The notes under the pieces: generated by a model
Seen by the model: the letters and a program-made list of their open reading frames with translations, nothing else
What the model was told of the DNA's origin: nothing
The model's database searches: none
Program-made: the position numbers and the translations under genes
Assembly (NCBI GenBank): GCA_006226685.1
Contig: SBGG01000067.1
Coordinates: 26,646 to 90,645 of the forward strand
Reading direction: 5' to 3'
DNA from: Sphingomonadales bacterium
GTDB lineage: Bacteria > Pseudomonadota > Alphaproteobacteria > Sphingomonadales > Sphingomonadaceae
Length of the DNA: 64,000 nt
In this document: positions 1-9,568 of the stretch, in pieces
Layout: every line of letters begins with the position of its first letter
How positions within the stretch are numbered: the first letter of the stretch is position 1

Positions 1-166
1 TGTCGTCCATGCTGGTGTTTTCCGGGCCCTTGGTCAGAAACTGTTCCAGCGCAACGTCCAGAATATGCGGCCCGAGCTGTGCCGCGACGTCCTGCGGCGG
101 TCGCCCGCCCCGGGCGCTACGCGGTGGCAAGCGGCGGCCGGATGAAGAGGATGGCAAATCTGACAT
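1..166 (-). CDS. TetR/AcrR-family regulator, N-terminal part only (runs off the window)
   Basis: Reading leftward from the ATG at 166, about 55 codons are open to the window edge. A basic, Pro/Ser-rich leader ends in GRPPQDVAAQLGPHILDVALEQFLTKGPENTSMDD, which is the first helix and turn of a TetR DNA-binding domain (the D-A-L-E-x-F-x-x-x-G pattern). The recognition helix and ligand domain lie outside the window. The gene is divergent from the efflux operon that starts at 394, the usual arrangement for a local repressor; CecR next to ybhGFSR in E. coli is a comparable case. That it represses this operon is inferred. The family call is fairly safe, and the ligand is unknown. Confidence 0.75.
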   Translation of the reverse strand, partial: MSDLPSSSSGRRLPPRSARGGRPPQDVAAQLGPHILDVALEQFLTKGPENTSMDD

Positions 167-192
167 GGATGCCCTTTTACCCAAACCGGGTG

Positions 193-239
193 TGATCGCA
201 CCTGATAATGATCGCGCGCCCTGCTTTCCGCTTGATCGC
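193..239. promoter_or_regulatory. Three direct copies of TGATCGC between TetR and the efflux operon
   Basis: TGATCGC occurs at 193-199, 209-215 and 233-239, so the copies are 16 and 24 bp apart. They lie in the 227-bp divergent region between the TetR gene and the efflux operon. Equal phasing in multiples of 8 bp is suggestive of protein binding, but direct rather than inverted copies are unusual for TetR. Candidate operator only. Confidence 0.3.
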
Positions 240-393
240 AGAGTGCAGGTGCAATAACGAAACCATCGGTATAGATATTGGAAGACTGTCATGCAGTCCA
301 GGCGATCAGGGCCGGGAACCAGGCAGTCCTTCTTTATGGAAATTTCTTGTCGCTCCGGGCAACTTTTCGTGAGAAACTCAGGCGGCGGCCAAA

Positions 394-1908
394 ATGACAG
401 TGGACAAACCGAACATGCCACGCCCTCATCAGCAGGAAATGTCCCGAAGGAAATGGCGGAACCGCTCTGCCACCGGAGTCTGGCCGCTCCTCCTGCTCTG
501 TTCCGGCTGTTCTTTTGCACCGCATCATGAAATTCCCCCTCTGCCGGTTCCCGATCGCTATGCGGCACCGGTTGCGGAGCCGGACCGGTCAATCGCCGCC
601 ATCGGCTGGCGCGATTTTTTCCGCGACACGGCGCTCCGCAACCTGATCGAAAGCGCCCTGACCCATAATCGCGATGTCCGTATCGCCTCGGCCCGCATTG
701 CCGAGGCCCGGGCGGCCTGGCGGATCGAAGGGGCGGCCCTCTACCCCCGGCTGGATGCGGTCGGATCCGGCACCAGAGGGCGATCGATCATCAGCCTGCC
801 CGGCGCCGGCACGCAGGCCTATGATGTAAAACAGGTGACGGCACAGCTCAGCGCCGGATGGGAAATCGATTTCTGGGGGCGGCTGCGCAACCTCAACGAA
901 GCTGCGCGCAACCAATATCTGGCCTCGGAAGAATCGCGCCGCGCCGTCCTGATCGGCCTGATCGCGCAGGTGGCCGATGGCTATCTGCTCGAACGCGAAT
1001 ATGAAGAACGGGAAAGCCTCGCCCGGCGGACGATCGCCACGCGCGAGGAAAGCCTGCGTATCATGCGCCGACGCTATGAAGTCGGCTCAGGTTCGAAATT
1101 CGACATGATGCAGACGGAAACCCTGCTGGCGCAGGCGCAGACCGCGCTGCAGGCACTCGATCAGGACCGGGCGGTCAACCGCAACGCCCTCGCCCTGCTG
1201 GTCGGCCAGCCGGTGGACATTCCGCCGGGCGCGCTGGACCGGGTCGAAACCGAGGCGGCGGTGGCGCTGCCCCCCGGATTGCCGTCCGATCTGCTGGTAA
1301 ACCGTCCGGACATCATGGCCGCCGAATATGCGTTACGCGCGGCCGATGCCAATATCGGCGCGGCGCGGGCCGCCTTCTTCCCGAATATTCAGCTGACCGG
1401 CGCTTTCGGCACGGGCAGCGCCGCACTCGATGACCTGTTCAGGGATGGCAGCCGGATCTGGAGCTTCGCGCCGACCATCAGCCTTCCCCTGTTCAACGCC
1501 GGACGCCTTGCCGCCAATCTGGATGTCGCAAAGGCACGTCAGGTCCGCGCGGTCGCGGAATATGAGCAAAGCGTTCAGACCGCCTTTCGCGACGTATCGG
1601 ACGCGCTGGTCCGGCGACGCCAGCTCGGGCTCCAGATCGAAACCACGCGGACGATGCTCGACGCACAGCAGGAACGCGCCCGGCTGGCGCAGCTCCGCTT
1701 CGACAATGGCCGGTCCACCTATCTTGAGGTACTGGACGCACAACGCAGCCTGTTCGACACGGAACAGATGCTGGTCCAGCTCCGCCGGGCCTGGCTGGCG
1801 AGCGGCGTTGCGCTCTATACCGCCGTTGGCGGCGGCGTACCCGCGGCCAACGGCATATCTTCTTCCCGTCACCCCTCCGGTGAGCAGCAAATGGGAGCAC
1901 AGCCATAA
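394..1908 (+). CDS. NodT/TolC-type outer-membrane efflux lipoprotein
   Basis: 504 residues, the usual size for an RND/ABC outer-membrane factor. A lipobox (LLLLCSGC) near residue 38 predicts a lipid-anchored protein. The body has the two repeated OEP regions with long coiled-coil helices, for example IASARIAEARAAW early on and VAEYEQSVQTAFRDVSDAL late, and the DYA-like segment YLEVLDAQRSLFDTEQ typical of NodT proteins. The channel would span the outer membrane and periplasm and dock to the adaptor encoded next. The stop overlaps the adaptor start by one base (TAATG), so translation is coupled. The start is uncertain: in-frame ATGs at 394, 415 and 439 all lie upstream of the lipobox and none has a strong ribosome site. 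Confidence 0.9.
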   Translation: MTVDKPNMPRPHQQEMSRRKWRNRSATGVWPLLLLCSGCSFAPHHEIPPLPVPDRYAAPVAEPDRSIAAIGWRDFFRDTALRNLIESALTHNRDVRIASARIAEARAAWRIEGAALYPRLDAVGSGTRGRSIISLPGAGTQAYDVKQVTAQLSAGWEIDFWGRLRNLNEAARNQYLASEESRRAVLIGLIAQVADGYLLEREYEERESLARRTIATREESLRIMRRRYEVGSGSKFDMMQTETLLAQAQTALQALDQDRAVNRNALALLVGQPVDIPPGALDRVETEAAVALPPGLPSDLLVNRPDIMAAEYALRAADANIGAARAAFFPNIQLTGAFGTGSAALDDLFRDGSRIWSFAPTISLPLFNAGRLAANLDVAKARQVRAVAEYEQSVQTAFRDVSDALVRRRQLGLQIETTRTMLDAQQERARLAQLRFDNGRSTYLEVLDAQRSLFDTEQMLVQLRRAWLASGVALYTAVGGGVPAANGISSSRHPSGEQQMGAQP

Positions 1909-2981
1909 TGAACGCCGCCAACAGGATATGGATCAGGCGCGGAGGTATCGCCGCAGTGCTCGCCATCGTGGTGTTCGGTGCGTGGCTGCTGTTGAAACCC
2001 GCCGACCTGCCCGCCGGAATCGCATCGGGCAACGGGCGGATCGAGGCGGTGGAAACCGATGTCTCCGCCAAATCGCCCGGACGCATTAAAGACATTCTCG
2101 TCGATGAAGGCGATTTCGTGAAGGCCGGGCAGGTCGTCGCCCATATGGATATTGATGTGCTGACCGCACAAAAGGCCGAGGCGAACGCACAACTGGCGCA
2201 GGCACGCAATGCCGTGCAGACAGCGCGCAGTCAGGTCGCCCAGCAGGAAAGCAACCGCGCTGCGGCACTCGCAACCGTGCGGCAGCGCGAGGCGGAACTG
2301 ATCGCCGCGCGCAAACGCCTTACCCGGTCCACCACGCTGGCCCGCGAAGGCGCGACCGCGGTGCAGGAACGAGATGACGATCAGGCCCAATATGAAGGCT
2401 CTGCCGCCGCCGTGGAGGCCGCGCGGGCCCAGGTTTCCGCGATAGAGGCCGCGATCGGCACCGCCCGCAGCCAGGTCATCGGCGCGCAGGCCAATGTCGA
2501 TGCGGTGCTGGCGACCATTCAGCGGATCGAAGCCGATATTCGCGACAGCGACCTCAAGGCACCGGCCGCAGGCCGCGTGCAATATCGCGTCGCCCAGCCC
2601 GGCGAGGTCGTTGCGGGAGGCGGCCGTGTGCTCAATCTCGTCAACCTGACCGATGTCTTCATGACCTTCTTCCTGCCGGAAACCGTGGCAGGCAAGGTCG
2701 CCATGGGTACCGATGTCCACATCGTGCTCGACGCCGCGCCCGCTTATGTGATCCCGGCCAAGGTCAGCTTCGTCGCCGATGTCGCGCAATTCACCCCCAA
2801 GACCGTGGAAACGGAAAGCGAACGGCAAAAGCTGATGTTCCGGGTGAAGGCGCGGATCGCCCCGGCCCTGCTGCAAAAATATATCGCCCATGTGAAAACC
2901 GGCCTGCCGGGCATGGCCTATGTGCGGATTGATCCCAAAACGGCATGGCCGGCACATCTGACCGTCAACGTGCCGCAATGA
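1908..2981 (+). CDS. HlyD-family periplasmic adaptor (YbhG/YhiI type)
   Basis: 357 residues. An N-terminal membrane anchor ([16 protein letters not shown]) is followed by a biotinyl-lipoyl half ([18 protein letters not shown], then [17 protein letters not shown]), a long Ala/Gln/Arg-rich coiled-coil hairpin at about residues 80-200, the second lipoyl half ([21 protein letters not shown]) and a beta-barrel domain. This is the adaptor layout of ABC-type efflux systems, bridging the inner-membrane transporter and the outer-membrane channel. It overlaps the upstream gene by 1 nt and the downstream ABC gene by 4 nt (ATGA), so the system is made as one transcript. Substrates cannot be read from the sequence; E. 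coli YbhFSR-G handles cationic drugs and sodium/lithium. Confidence 0.93.
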   Translation: MNAANRIWIRRGGIAAVLAIVVFGAWLLLKPADLPAGIASGNGRIEAVETDVSAKSPGRIKDILVDEGDFVKAGQVVAHMDIDVLTAQKAEANAQLAQARNAVQTARSQVAQQESNRAAALATVRQREAELIAARKRLTRSTTLAREGATAVQERDDDQAQYEGSAAAVEAARAQVSAIEAAIGTARSQVIGAQANVDAVLATIQRIEADIRDSDLKAPAAGRVQYRVAQPGEVVAGGGRVLNLVNLTDVFMTFFLPETVAGKVAMGTDVHIVLDAAPAYVIPAKVSFVADVAQFTPKTVETESERQKLMFRVKARIAPALLQKYIAHVKTGLPGMAYVRIDPKTAWPAHLTVNVPQ

Positions 2982-5791
2982 ACGGGACGGCCGGGAACGA
3001 AAAGGAGGGGCCGCCCCCTGTGGCCCGCCTGTCCGGCGTGCGCCTGCATTATGGCAAGACGATCGCGCTGGACGGGATCGACCTCGATATTCCCGCCGGG
3101 AAGAGAGTCGCTCTGATCGGCCCGGACGGGGTCGGCAAATCCAGCCTCTTTTCCCTCCTCGCCGGATCGCGGCGGGTTCAGGACGGGCAGGTGATGGTGC
3201 TGGGGGGCGACATGGCCGACCGGACCCATCGGGAGACGATCTGCCCGCGTATCGCCTATATGCCGCAGGGTTTGGGCAAGAATCTCTATCCCACGCTCTC
3301 GATCGACGAAAATCTCGAATTTTTCGGCCGCCTGTTCGGTCAGGACGCCGCCGAACGCGAACGCCGCATCCGCACCCTGACGGAAAGCACCGGCCTCGCC
3401 CCGTTCCGCGCCCGCGCGGCGGGCAAACTTTCGGGCGGCATGAAGCAAAAGCTGGGCCTGTGCTGCGCACTGATCCACGACCCGGATTTCCTGTTGCTGG
3501 ACGAACCCACCACCGGCGTCGATCCGCTGTCGCGCGTGCAATTCTGGGATCTGATCGACCATATACGCGCCGACCGGCCACATATGAGCGTGCTGGTCGC
3601 CACCGCCTATATGGAGGAAGCCGCGCGCTTCGACTGGCTGATCGCGATGGACGACGGCAAGGTGCTGGCAACCGGCACGCCGGAAGATTTCTATCGCCGC
3701 ACCGGCGAGCCGACGCTGGAACGCGCCTTCATCGCGCTGTTGCCAGAGGAGCGACGCCGGGAGCACCGGCCCGTCACCATTCCCCCGCGCGATGCGGAAG
3801 ACGGCGTGGTCGCGATCGAGGCAAAGGGCCTCACCATGCGTTTCGGCGATTTCACCGCCGTCGATCATGTCGATTTCCGTATCGAGCGCGGCGAGATTTT
3901 CGGCTTTCTCGGCTCCAATGGCTGCGGCAAATCGACGACGATGAAAATGCTCACCGGCCTGTTGAAGGCCAGTGAGGGGCAGGCCTGGCTGTTCGGCACG
4001 GAGGTCGAGAAGGAGGACATGGCGATCCGCCGCCGCGTCGGCTATATGTCGCAGGGATTTTCGCTCTATTCCGAGCTGACCGTCCGGCAGAATCTGGAAC
4101 TGCACGCCCGGCTTTTCCATGTACCGTCGGCGGATGTGCCGGGGCGCATTGCCGAAATGACGGAACGCTTCGGCCTCACCGATATCATGGACAGCCTGCC
4201 GCCCGCCCTTCCGCTGGGGCAGCGGCAGCGGCTGAGTCTCGCCGTCGCGATGATTCACAAGCCGGAAATGCTGATCCTCGACGAACCGACATCGGGTGTC
4301 GATCCGATCGCCCGCGATCAGTTCTGGCAGATGATGATCGACCTGTCGCGCAAGGACAAGGTGACGATCTTCATATCCACCCACTTCATGAACGAGGCGG
4401 AGCGGTGCGACCGGATTTCACTGATGCATGCGGGGAAAGTGCTGGTGAGCGACACGCCGGAGGCCATTGTGCGCCAGCGCGGCAGCGCTTCTCTGGAAGA
4501 AGCCTTCATCGCCTATCTGGAAGATGCATCCGGCGGGAGCGAACGGCCCGGCGGCGACCCGGTGGTCACCCCGGAGGCAGATCCGATTCCGTCCCCCGTC
4601 CCCAGCCCCGGCAATACCGATCCGGTGGCGGAAGCCCATAACGCCCCCTTGCGGCAAGGTCGCTATTTCAGCATCCGGCGAATGATGAGCTATGCCCGGC
4701 GGGAATCGCTCGAACTGCGCCGTGATCCCATCCGCGCAACGATGGCCCTGCTGGGCAGCGTCATCCTGATGTGCATCATGGGCTATGGCATAAGCATGGA
4801 TGTCGAGGACCTGCCGTTCGCCGTGCTTGACCGGGACGGCACCACGACCAGCCAGAATTATGCGCTGAACCTCGCCGGATCACGCTATTTCATCGAAAAG
4901 CCGCCCATTACCGACTATGCCCAGCTCGACCGGCGCATGCGCAGTGGCGAACTGAGCCTCGCGATCGAGATCCCCCCCAATTTCGCACGCGACATCCGCC
5001 GGGGGGTCCCGGTCGAAATCGGCGCATGGATAGACGGGGCCATGCCTTCCCGCGCCGAAACCATCCAGGGCTATATGCAGGCCATGCATGCCCAGTGGCT
5101 GAACGAAATGGCCGTGGCCGAACTGGGGGAAAGGCTGCCCTCGGGGCTTGTCACTATCGAACTGCGCTACCGTTATAATCCAGACGTGAAGAGTCTGGTC
5201 GCGATCGCCCCTGCCGTCATCCCGTTATTGCTGCTGATGTTCCCGGCGATATTGACCGCGCTCAGCGTGGTGCGGGAAAAGGAACTGGGGTCGATCATCA
5301 ATTTCTACGTGACACCGATCAGCCGTATCGAATTCCTGCTCGGCAAACAGCTCCCCTATGTCGGCCTCGCCATGTCCAACTATGTGTTGCTGGTGCTGCT
5401 GGCCGTGTTCCTCTTCGGCGTGCCGATCAGCGGGAATATTCTGGCCATGACCCTCGGCGCGTTCCTCTATATCCTCTCGGCGACGGCCATGGGCCTGCTC
5501 TTCTCTACCTTCATGCGCAGCCAGATCGCGGCGCTGTTCGCCACATCGATCGGAACGATCATTCCCGCGGTTCAGTTTTCCGGCCTCATCAACCCGGTCT
5601 CCTCGCTCGAAGGCGCGGGCAGGATCATCGGGACTTTCTATCCCACCGGGCCGTTCGTCACCATTTGCCGGGGCGTTTTTTCCAAGGCTCTGGGCTTTGC
5701 CGAATTGCGTGGAGAATTGCTGTCGCTGGCGATCATATTCCCGGTAATACTTGCAATGGGCGTGATGTTTCTGCGCAAGCAGGAGAGCTGA
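2978..5791 (+). CDS. ABC exporter with two ATPase domains fused to an ABC-2 permease (YhiH/RbbA-like)
   Basis: 937 residues from the ATG at 2978, chosen because it forms an ATGA overlap with the adaptor stop; an ATG at 2945 would add 11 residues. The first ATPase has Walker [10 protein letters not shown] (about 48-56), signature LSGGMKQ and Walker [13 protein letters not shown]. The second has Walker [10 protein letters not shown] (about 312-320) and Walker [13 protein letters not shown], but its signature reads LPLGQRQ instead of LSGGQ. A Pro-rich linker leads to an ABC-2 permease with one N-terminal membrane helix, a periplasmic domain and five C-terminal helices. Family members pair with a second permease, here the next gene. 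An asymmetric pair of ATP sites, one weakened, is likely. Confidence 0.93.
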   Translation: MNGTAGNEKEGPPPVARLSGVRLHYGKTIALDGIDLDIPAGKRVALIGPDGVGKSSLFSLLAGSRRVQDGQVMVLGGDMADRTHRETICPRIAYMPQGLGKNLYPTLSIDENLEFFGRLFGQDAAERERRIRTLTESTGLAPFRARAAGKLSGGMKQKLGLCCALIHDPDFLLLDEPTTGVDPLSRVQFWDLIDHIRADRPHMSVLVATAYMEEAARFDWLIAMDDGKVLATGTPEDFYRRTGEPTLERAFIALLPEERRREHRPVTIPPRDAEDGVVAIEAKGLTMRFGDFTAVDHVDFRIERGEIFGFLGSNGCGKSTTMKMLTGLLKASEGQAWLFGTEVEKEDMAIRRRVGYMSQGFSLYSELTVRQNLELHARLFHVPSADVPGRIAEMTERFGLTDIMDSLPPALPLGQRQRLSLAVAMIHKPEMLILDEPTSGVDPIARDQFWQMMIDLSRKDKVTIFISTHFMNEAERCDRISLMHAGKVLVSDTPEAIVRQRGSASLEEAFIAYLEDASGGSERPGGDPVVTPEADPIPSPVPSPGNTDPVAEAHNAPLRQGRYFSIRRMMSYARRESLELRRDPIRATMALLGSVILMCIMGYGISMDVEDLPFAVLDRDGTTTSQNYALNLAGSRYFIEKPPITDYAQLDRRMRSGELSLAIEIPPNFARDIRRGVPVEIGAWIDGAMPSRAETIQGYMQAMHAQWLNEMAVAELGERLPSGLVTIELRYRYNPDVKSLVAIAPAVIPLLLLMFPAILTALSVVREKELGSIINFYVTPISRIEFLLGKQLPYVGLAMSNYVLLVLLAVFLFGVPISGNILAMTLGAFLYILSATAMGLLFSTFMRSQIAALFATSIGTIIPAVQFSGLINPVSSLEGAGRIIGTFYPTGPFVTICRGVFSKALGFAELRGELLSLAIIFPVILAMGVMFLRKQES

Positions 5792-5794
5792 ACA

Positions 5795-6919
5795 ATGGAT
5801 CAGGCCGCCAACATATTCCGGCTGGGGATCAAGGAACTGCGCAGCCTGTGGCGCGACCCGATGATGCTGTTCCTCATCGTCTTTTCCTTCACGCTCAACA
5901 TCTACATCTCCGCAACCGGCGTGCCGGAAACGCTGCACAAGGCCCCCATCGCGATTATCGACGAGGATCAGTCTCCGCTCTCCGATCGCATCAGCAGCGC
6001 CTTTTACCCGCCGCATTTCACGCCCCCCTTCATGATCGGGCTGAACGATGTCGATCGGGGCATGGATTCGGGCGACTATACGTTCGCGCTCGACATACCG
6101 CCCGATTTTCAGCGGGATGTGCTGGCCGGGCGACAGCCCGTGGTCCAGCTCAACATCGACGCGACACGCATGAGCCAGGCCTTCACCGGCGGCGGCTATA
6201 TTCAGCAGATCGTGCAGGGGCAGGTGGCCGAATTCATGCAGGGCACGCGCCAGGCTGCGGAGTCGCCGGTCGGCCTTGCCCTGCGCGCACGGTTCAACCC
6301 GACCCTGACACAGAGCTGGTTCGGCGCACTGATGGAGATCATCGACAATATCACGCTGCTCTCCATCGTGCTGACCGGAGCGGCCCTGATCCGCGAACGG
6401 GAGCATGGCACGGTCGAGCATCTTCTGGTGATGCCGGTGACGCCGTTCGAAATCATGGCGAGCAAGGTCTGGGCAATGGGGCTGGTCGTGCTGGTGGCGT
6501 GCGGGCTGTCGCTTGAACTCGTCGTGCGCGGCGCGTTGCGGGTGCCGATCGAAGGGTCGGTCCCCCTGTTCCTCGCAGGCACCGCGCTGCACCTGTTCGC
6601 AACCACCTCCATCGGCATTTTCATGGGCACCCTTGCGCGATCCATGCCGCAATTCGGCCTGTTGCTGATGCTGGTCCTGCTGCCGTTACAGATGTTGTCG
6701 GGAGGCGTGACGCCGCGGGAAAGCATGCCCACATTCGTTCAGGTCATCATGTCCGCCGCCCCGACCACCCACTTCGTGCGCCTGTCGCAAGCGATCCTGT
6801 ATCGCGGCGCCGGTTTTGACGTGGTGTGGCCCCAGTTCCTTGCCATCGCCCTGATCGGAGCCCTGTTCTTCGCCGTCGCCCTGTCGCGTTTCCGCAAGGC
6901 GATCGGGACAATGGCCTAG
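5795..6919 (+). CDS. ABC-2 type permease (YhhJ/YbhR type)
   Basis: 374 residues. A membrane helix near residues 25-45 is followed by a periplasmic domain (VPETLHKAPIAIIDEDQSPLSDRI onward) and a cluster of five or six helices from about residue 175. The family motif RERE-HGTVEHLLVMPVTPFEIMASKVWA is present. It starts 3 nt after the preceding ATPase/permease stop and completes the exporter: two permease halves plus the double ATPase, linked by the HlyD protein to the outer-membrane factor. It is the last gene of the operon; about 200 nt without a gene follow. Confidence 0.93.
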   Translation: MDQAANIFRLGIKELRSLWRDPMMLFLIVFSFTLNIYISATGVPETLHKAPIAIIDEDQSPLSDRISSAFYPPHFTPPFMIGLNDVDRGMDSGDYTFALDIPPDFQRDVLAGRQPVVQLNIDATRMSQAFTGGGYIQQIVQGQVAEFMQGTRQAAESPVGLALRARFNPTLTQSWFGALMEIIDNITLLSIVLTGAALIREREHGTVEHLLVMPVTPFEIMASKVWAMGLVVLVACGLSLELVVRGALRVPIEGSVPLFLAGTALHLFATTSIGIFMGTLARSMPQFGLLLMLVLLPLQMLSGGVTPRESMPTFVQVIMSAAPTTHFVRLSQAILYRGAGFDVVWPQFLAIALIGALFFAVALSRFRKAIGTMA

Positions 6920-7121
6920 AACTTTTGCGAACAAGCCCAATTATCGCTCCAGCCGCGACAAATCGCCAGGCAGCTTCGCGTGCCAAAGCGGACGTTCGGC
7001 GGATCATCGAGCACACCAGAAACTGCCATTCATTCAGTTGAGAGCGATCAGTCCCTGCTCGACTCAATCGAATTGACTTAGCGCGAGCGACAATTGATTG
7101 TTACATTGGGAAGGAAACACA

Positions 7122-7910
7122 ATGCCGGTCAGCAGGCCATTCCATCGCAATGTCCGGGGTATGAAGCAGGGAACAAATTCCGACTATAGCGGCTGGGCCT
7201 ATATTCAGGACTGCGAATATGCCGAAAATCCTGCACACTACACGCGGGCGCTGCTCCTCATCCTCGACGATCTCCGTTCCATCTTCGAGTATGTCGAGCC
7301 ATCCGATGAGGGAAGGACAGCCTTTTCCTATCGCATTCATGCCCTTCTAATGCGGACATGCATTGAGATAGAGGCGAATTTCAAGGCAATATTCGAAGCG
7401 AACACCTTCTCGCGTCCGACGAACCGGCTCACTATGCGCGATTTCCGTAAGATCGACGTGACGCACCACCTGTCATCATACGAAGCGATGCTGCCAATGT
7501 GGAACGGAGTTTCCCCGGCGATCAGGCCGTTTGAGCCTTGGCAGAGCCTACGGGGGCAATCGGTTCCACAGGGCGTCCCGCTTACTTGGTATCAAGCTTA
7601 TAATGCAAGCAAGCACAGCCGCCAGCAGGCGTTCAAACAGGCGAATCTTTGGACATTGATAGAGGCGGTGGCTGGCCTCATCATTCTCGTGACGGCTCAA
7701 TTCAAAACTGTGACATTCGATGCTGGCCCCAATTATATTACCATGGGTAGTGGGACCTACCATCCACATCAACACTCGATCGGGGGCCTCTTTCGAATTC
7801 GATATCCCGATGATTGGTCCGATGCGGAAATCTACGCTTTTAACTGGTCCGATTTGCAAGACAAATCCGATAGGTTCGACAAAATCGATTACGATGCGAT
7901 CCTCGCTTAG
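7122..7910 (+). CDS. Hypothetical protein, all-alpha, possible HEPN-like fold
   Basis: 262 residues from the ATG at 7122, which has a clear GGAAGGA ribosome site 7 nt upstream; a TTG at 7098 in the same frame has none. I do not recognise the family. It is soluble, with no signal peptide, and looks mostly helical. The segments LLMRTCIEIEANFKAIFE (about residues 75-92) and WYQAYNASKHSRQQAF (about 158-173) resemble the arrangement in HEPN-like proteins, where a helix with R/E/N is followed by an N-x-x-K-H motif; this is only a resemblance. It stands alone, codes in a less GC-rich style than its neighbours and may be acquired. An inverted repeat TCAAT-CGA-ATTGA lies upstream at 7064-7076. Confidence 0.7.
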   Translation: MPVSRPFHRNVRGMKQGTNSDYSGWAYIQDCEYAENPAHYTRALLLILDDLRSIFEYVEPSDEGRTAFSYRIHALLMRTCIEIEANFKAIFEANTFSRPTNRLTMRDFRKIDVTHHLSSYEAMLPMWNGVSPAIRPFEPWQSLRGQSVPQGVPLTWYQAYNASKHSRQQAFKQANLWTLIEAVAGLIILVTAQFKTVTFDAGPNYITMGSGTYHPHQHSIGGLFRIRYPDDWSDAEIYAFNWSDLQDKSDRFDKIDYDAILA

Positions 7911-8292
7911 CTTTGTTTTGTTTGAATGGCGCCCATCAGAGGGGCCGGTTGCATCGGGATGAGCGAACGTCCGTTCTTTTCATATTTTCCACTATAACCC
8001 GACATTCCACTCCCGGCCCAAAAGATAACATTGACGAGCAGGGCGCGAAGAGTACCCCCACCCCATTCCAATCATTCCGTGGTCTTAGCGACGTGGACTG
8101 AAGCCTTTTCGCGACGGACAGATACATCCCACGGCCCGGATGGAAAAGCCCGGGATCGGGGCCTGTCCCGGTCCTCCCGCAATGGTTGCGGTTTGCCCAC
8201 GACGGCACTCGCCACCCATGCCGTTTATGCGCTACGGACCGCCCATAGTAAAGCGGCCCATCACCGGACCATGAGGGAAGAAGGAGAGACAA
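7911..8292. other. Intergenic region without a convincing gene; one inverted repeat
   Basis: No reading frame here has both a start with a ribosome site and protein-like content. The leader of the downstream sugar transporter lies here. CCGCAA-TGG-TTGCGG at 8177-8191 is a perfect 6-bp inverted repeat about 100 nt upstream of the transporter start and could be an operator or a small hairpin. Confidence 0.4.
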
Positions 8293-9567
8293 ATGAACGC
8301 TTCGACCGGCATGGGACAGGGGAATGGGCGGGTCTCGCCAGCCATATCCTCCTCTGTCTATGCGCTCTTCTTCCTGTTCGGCGGGCTGACCAGCCTGAAC
8401 GACGTGCTGATCCCCAAGCTGAAAGGCGTTTTCGCGCTGAGCTATGGCGAGGCGATGCTGGTCCAGTCGGCCTTTTTCATCGGCTATCTGCTCGTCTCCA
8501 TTCCCGCCGGTTTTCTCGCCGCCCGGCTCGGCTATATGCGCGCGGCGGTGATCGGCCTGCTGACGATGGCGGCGGGCGCGCTGCTGTTCTGGCCCGCCGC
8601 GGAACTGGCGATATTCCCGGCCTTTCTCGGCGCGTTGTTCATCCTCGCGGCCGGGGTCACGATCGTGCAGGTGGTGGCCAATCCGCTGATCTCCATCCTC
8701 GGCACGCCCGCGACCGCACATAGCCGCCTCACCTTCGCGCAGGGGTTCAACTCGCTGGGGACGACGATCTTCCCCTATATCGGCGCGATCCTCATCCTCG
8801 GCGGCGCGGTCGCCATTGATGCCGGGACATTGTCGCCCGAGGCGCTGGCGGCGGAACGGACCAAGGAAGCCGCGATCATCGGCCACAGCTATATCGGGCT
8901 GGCGCTGGTGCTGACGGTGATGGCGCTCGCCGTCTGGGCGATACGCCACCGGCTCGCCGATGATCGCAGCCCGGAGGCGACCAACCCGCTACGCTCGTTC
9001 GACCTGATGCGCCGCCCGCGCTTCGCCTTCGGCATGGCCTGCATCTTCCTCTATGTGGGGGCCGAAGTATCGATCGGCAGCCTGCTCACCAGCTACCTGA
9101 TGCAGCCGGGCACCATGGCGCTTTCGGCCGAGGAAGCGGGCAAGCATCTGGTCTATTATTGGGGCGGCGCGATGGTCGGGCGGTTCATCGGCGCGGCGAT
9201 GTTGCGCCTGATCCCGCCGGGGCGGATGCTGGCGGGCGTAGCGCTGGGGGCATTGCTGCTGGTTACGCTGTCGGCGCAGACCGGCGACGACCTGTCCGGC
9301 TGGGCATTGCTGGCGGTCGGCCTGTGCAATGCGATCATGTTCCCGACCATCTTCGCGCTGGCGAGCGAAGGGCTGGGCACACGAGCGCCGGAAGGATCGG
9401 GGCTGATCTGCGTGGCGATCGTCGGCGGGGCCGTTCTTCCGCCACTGACCGGGCATATCGCCGACCTTGCCGGGCTGGCGACGGCGCTGGCGGTGCCCGC
9501 CGCCGCCTATGCGGGAATCGCCGCCTATGGTTTCTACGCCCACCGCCCGGTCATCCCGACGGGGTAG
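8293..9567 (+). CDS. Sugar MFS symporter, FucP/GluP type
   Basis: 424 residues with 12 predicted membrane helices. The opening YALFFLFGGLTSLNDVLIPKLKGVF, the repeated PAG-FLAARLGY segment and VVANPLISILG...RLTFAQGFNSLGTTIFPYIGAILI are hallmarks of the fucose/glucose/galactose:H+ symporter branch of the major facilitator superfamily. It would import a hexose or deoxyhexose across the inner membrane. The ribosome site GAAGGAGAG is well placed. It converges on the GH92 mannosidase gene with only one base between the two stop codons, and the ROK regulator nearby makes a shared sugar regulon plausible. Mannose or a related sugar is an inference from that neighbour, not from the transporter itself. 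Confidence 0.9.
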   Translation: MNASTGMGQGNGRVSPAISSSVYALFFLFGGLTSLNDVLIPKLKGVFALSYGEAMLVQSAFFIGYLLVSIPAGFLAARLGYMRAAVIGLLTMAAGALLFWPAAELAIFPAFLGALFILAAGVTIVQVVANPLISILGTPATAHSRLTFAQGFNSLGTTIFPYIGAILILGGAVAIDAGTLSPEALAAERTKEAAIIGHSYIGLALVLTVMALAVWAIRHRLADDRSPEATNPLRSFDLMRRPRFAFGMACIFLYVGAEVSIGSLLTSYLMQPGTMALSAEEAGKHLVYYWGGAMVGRFIGAAMLRLIPPGRMLAGVALGALLLVTLSAQTGDDLSGWALLAVGLCNAIMFPTIFALASEGLGTRAPEGSGLICVAIVGGAVLPPLTGHIADLAGLATALAVPAAAYAGIAAYGFYAHRPVIPTG

Positions 9568-9568
9568 G

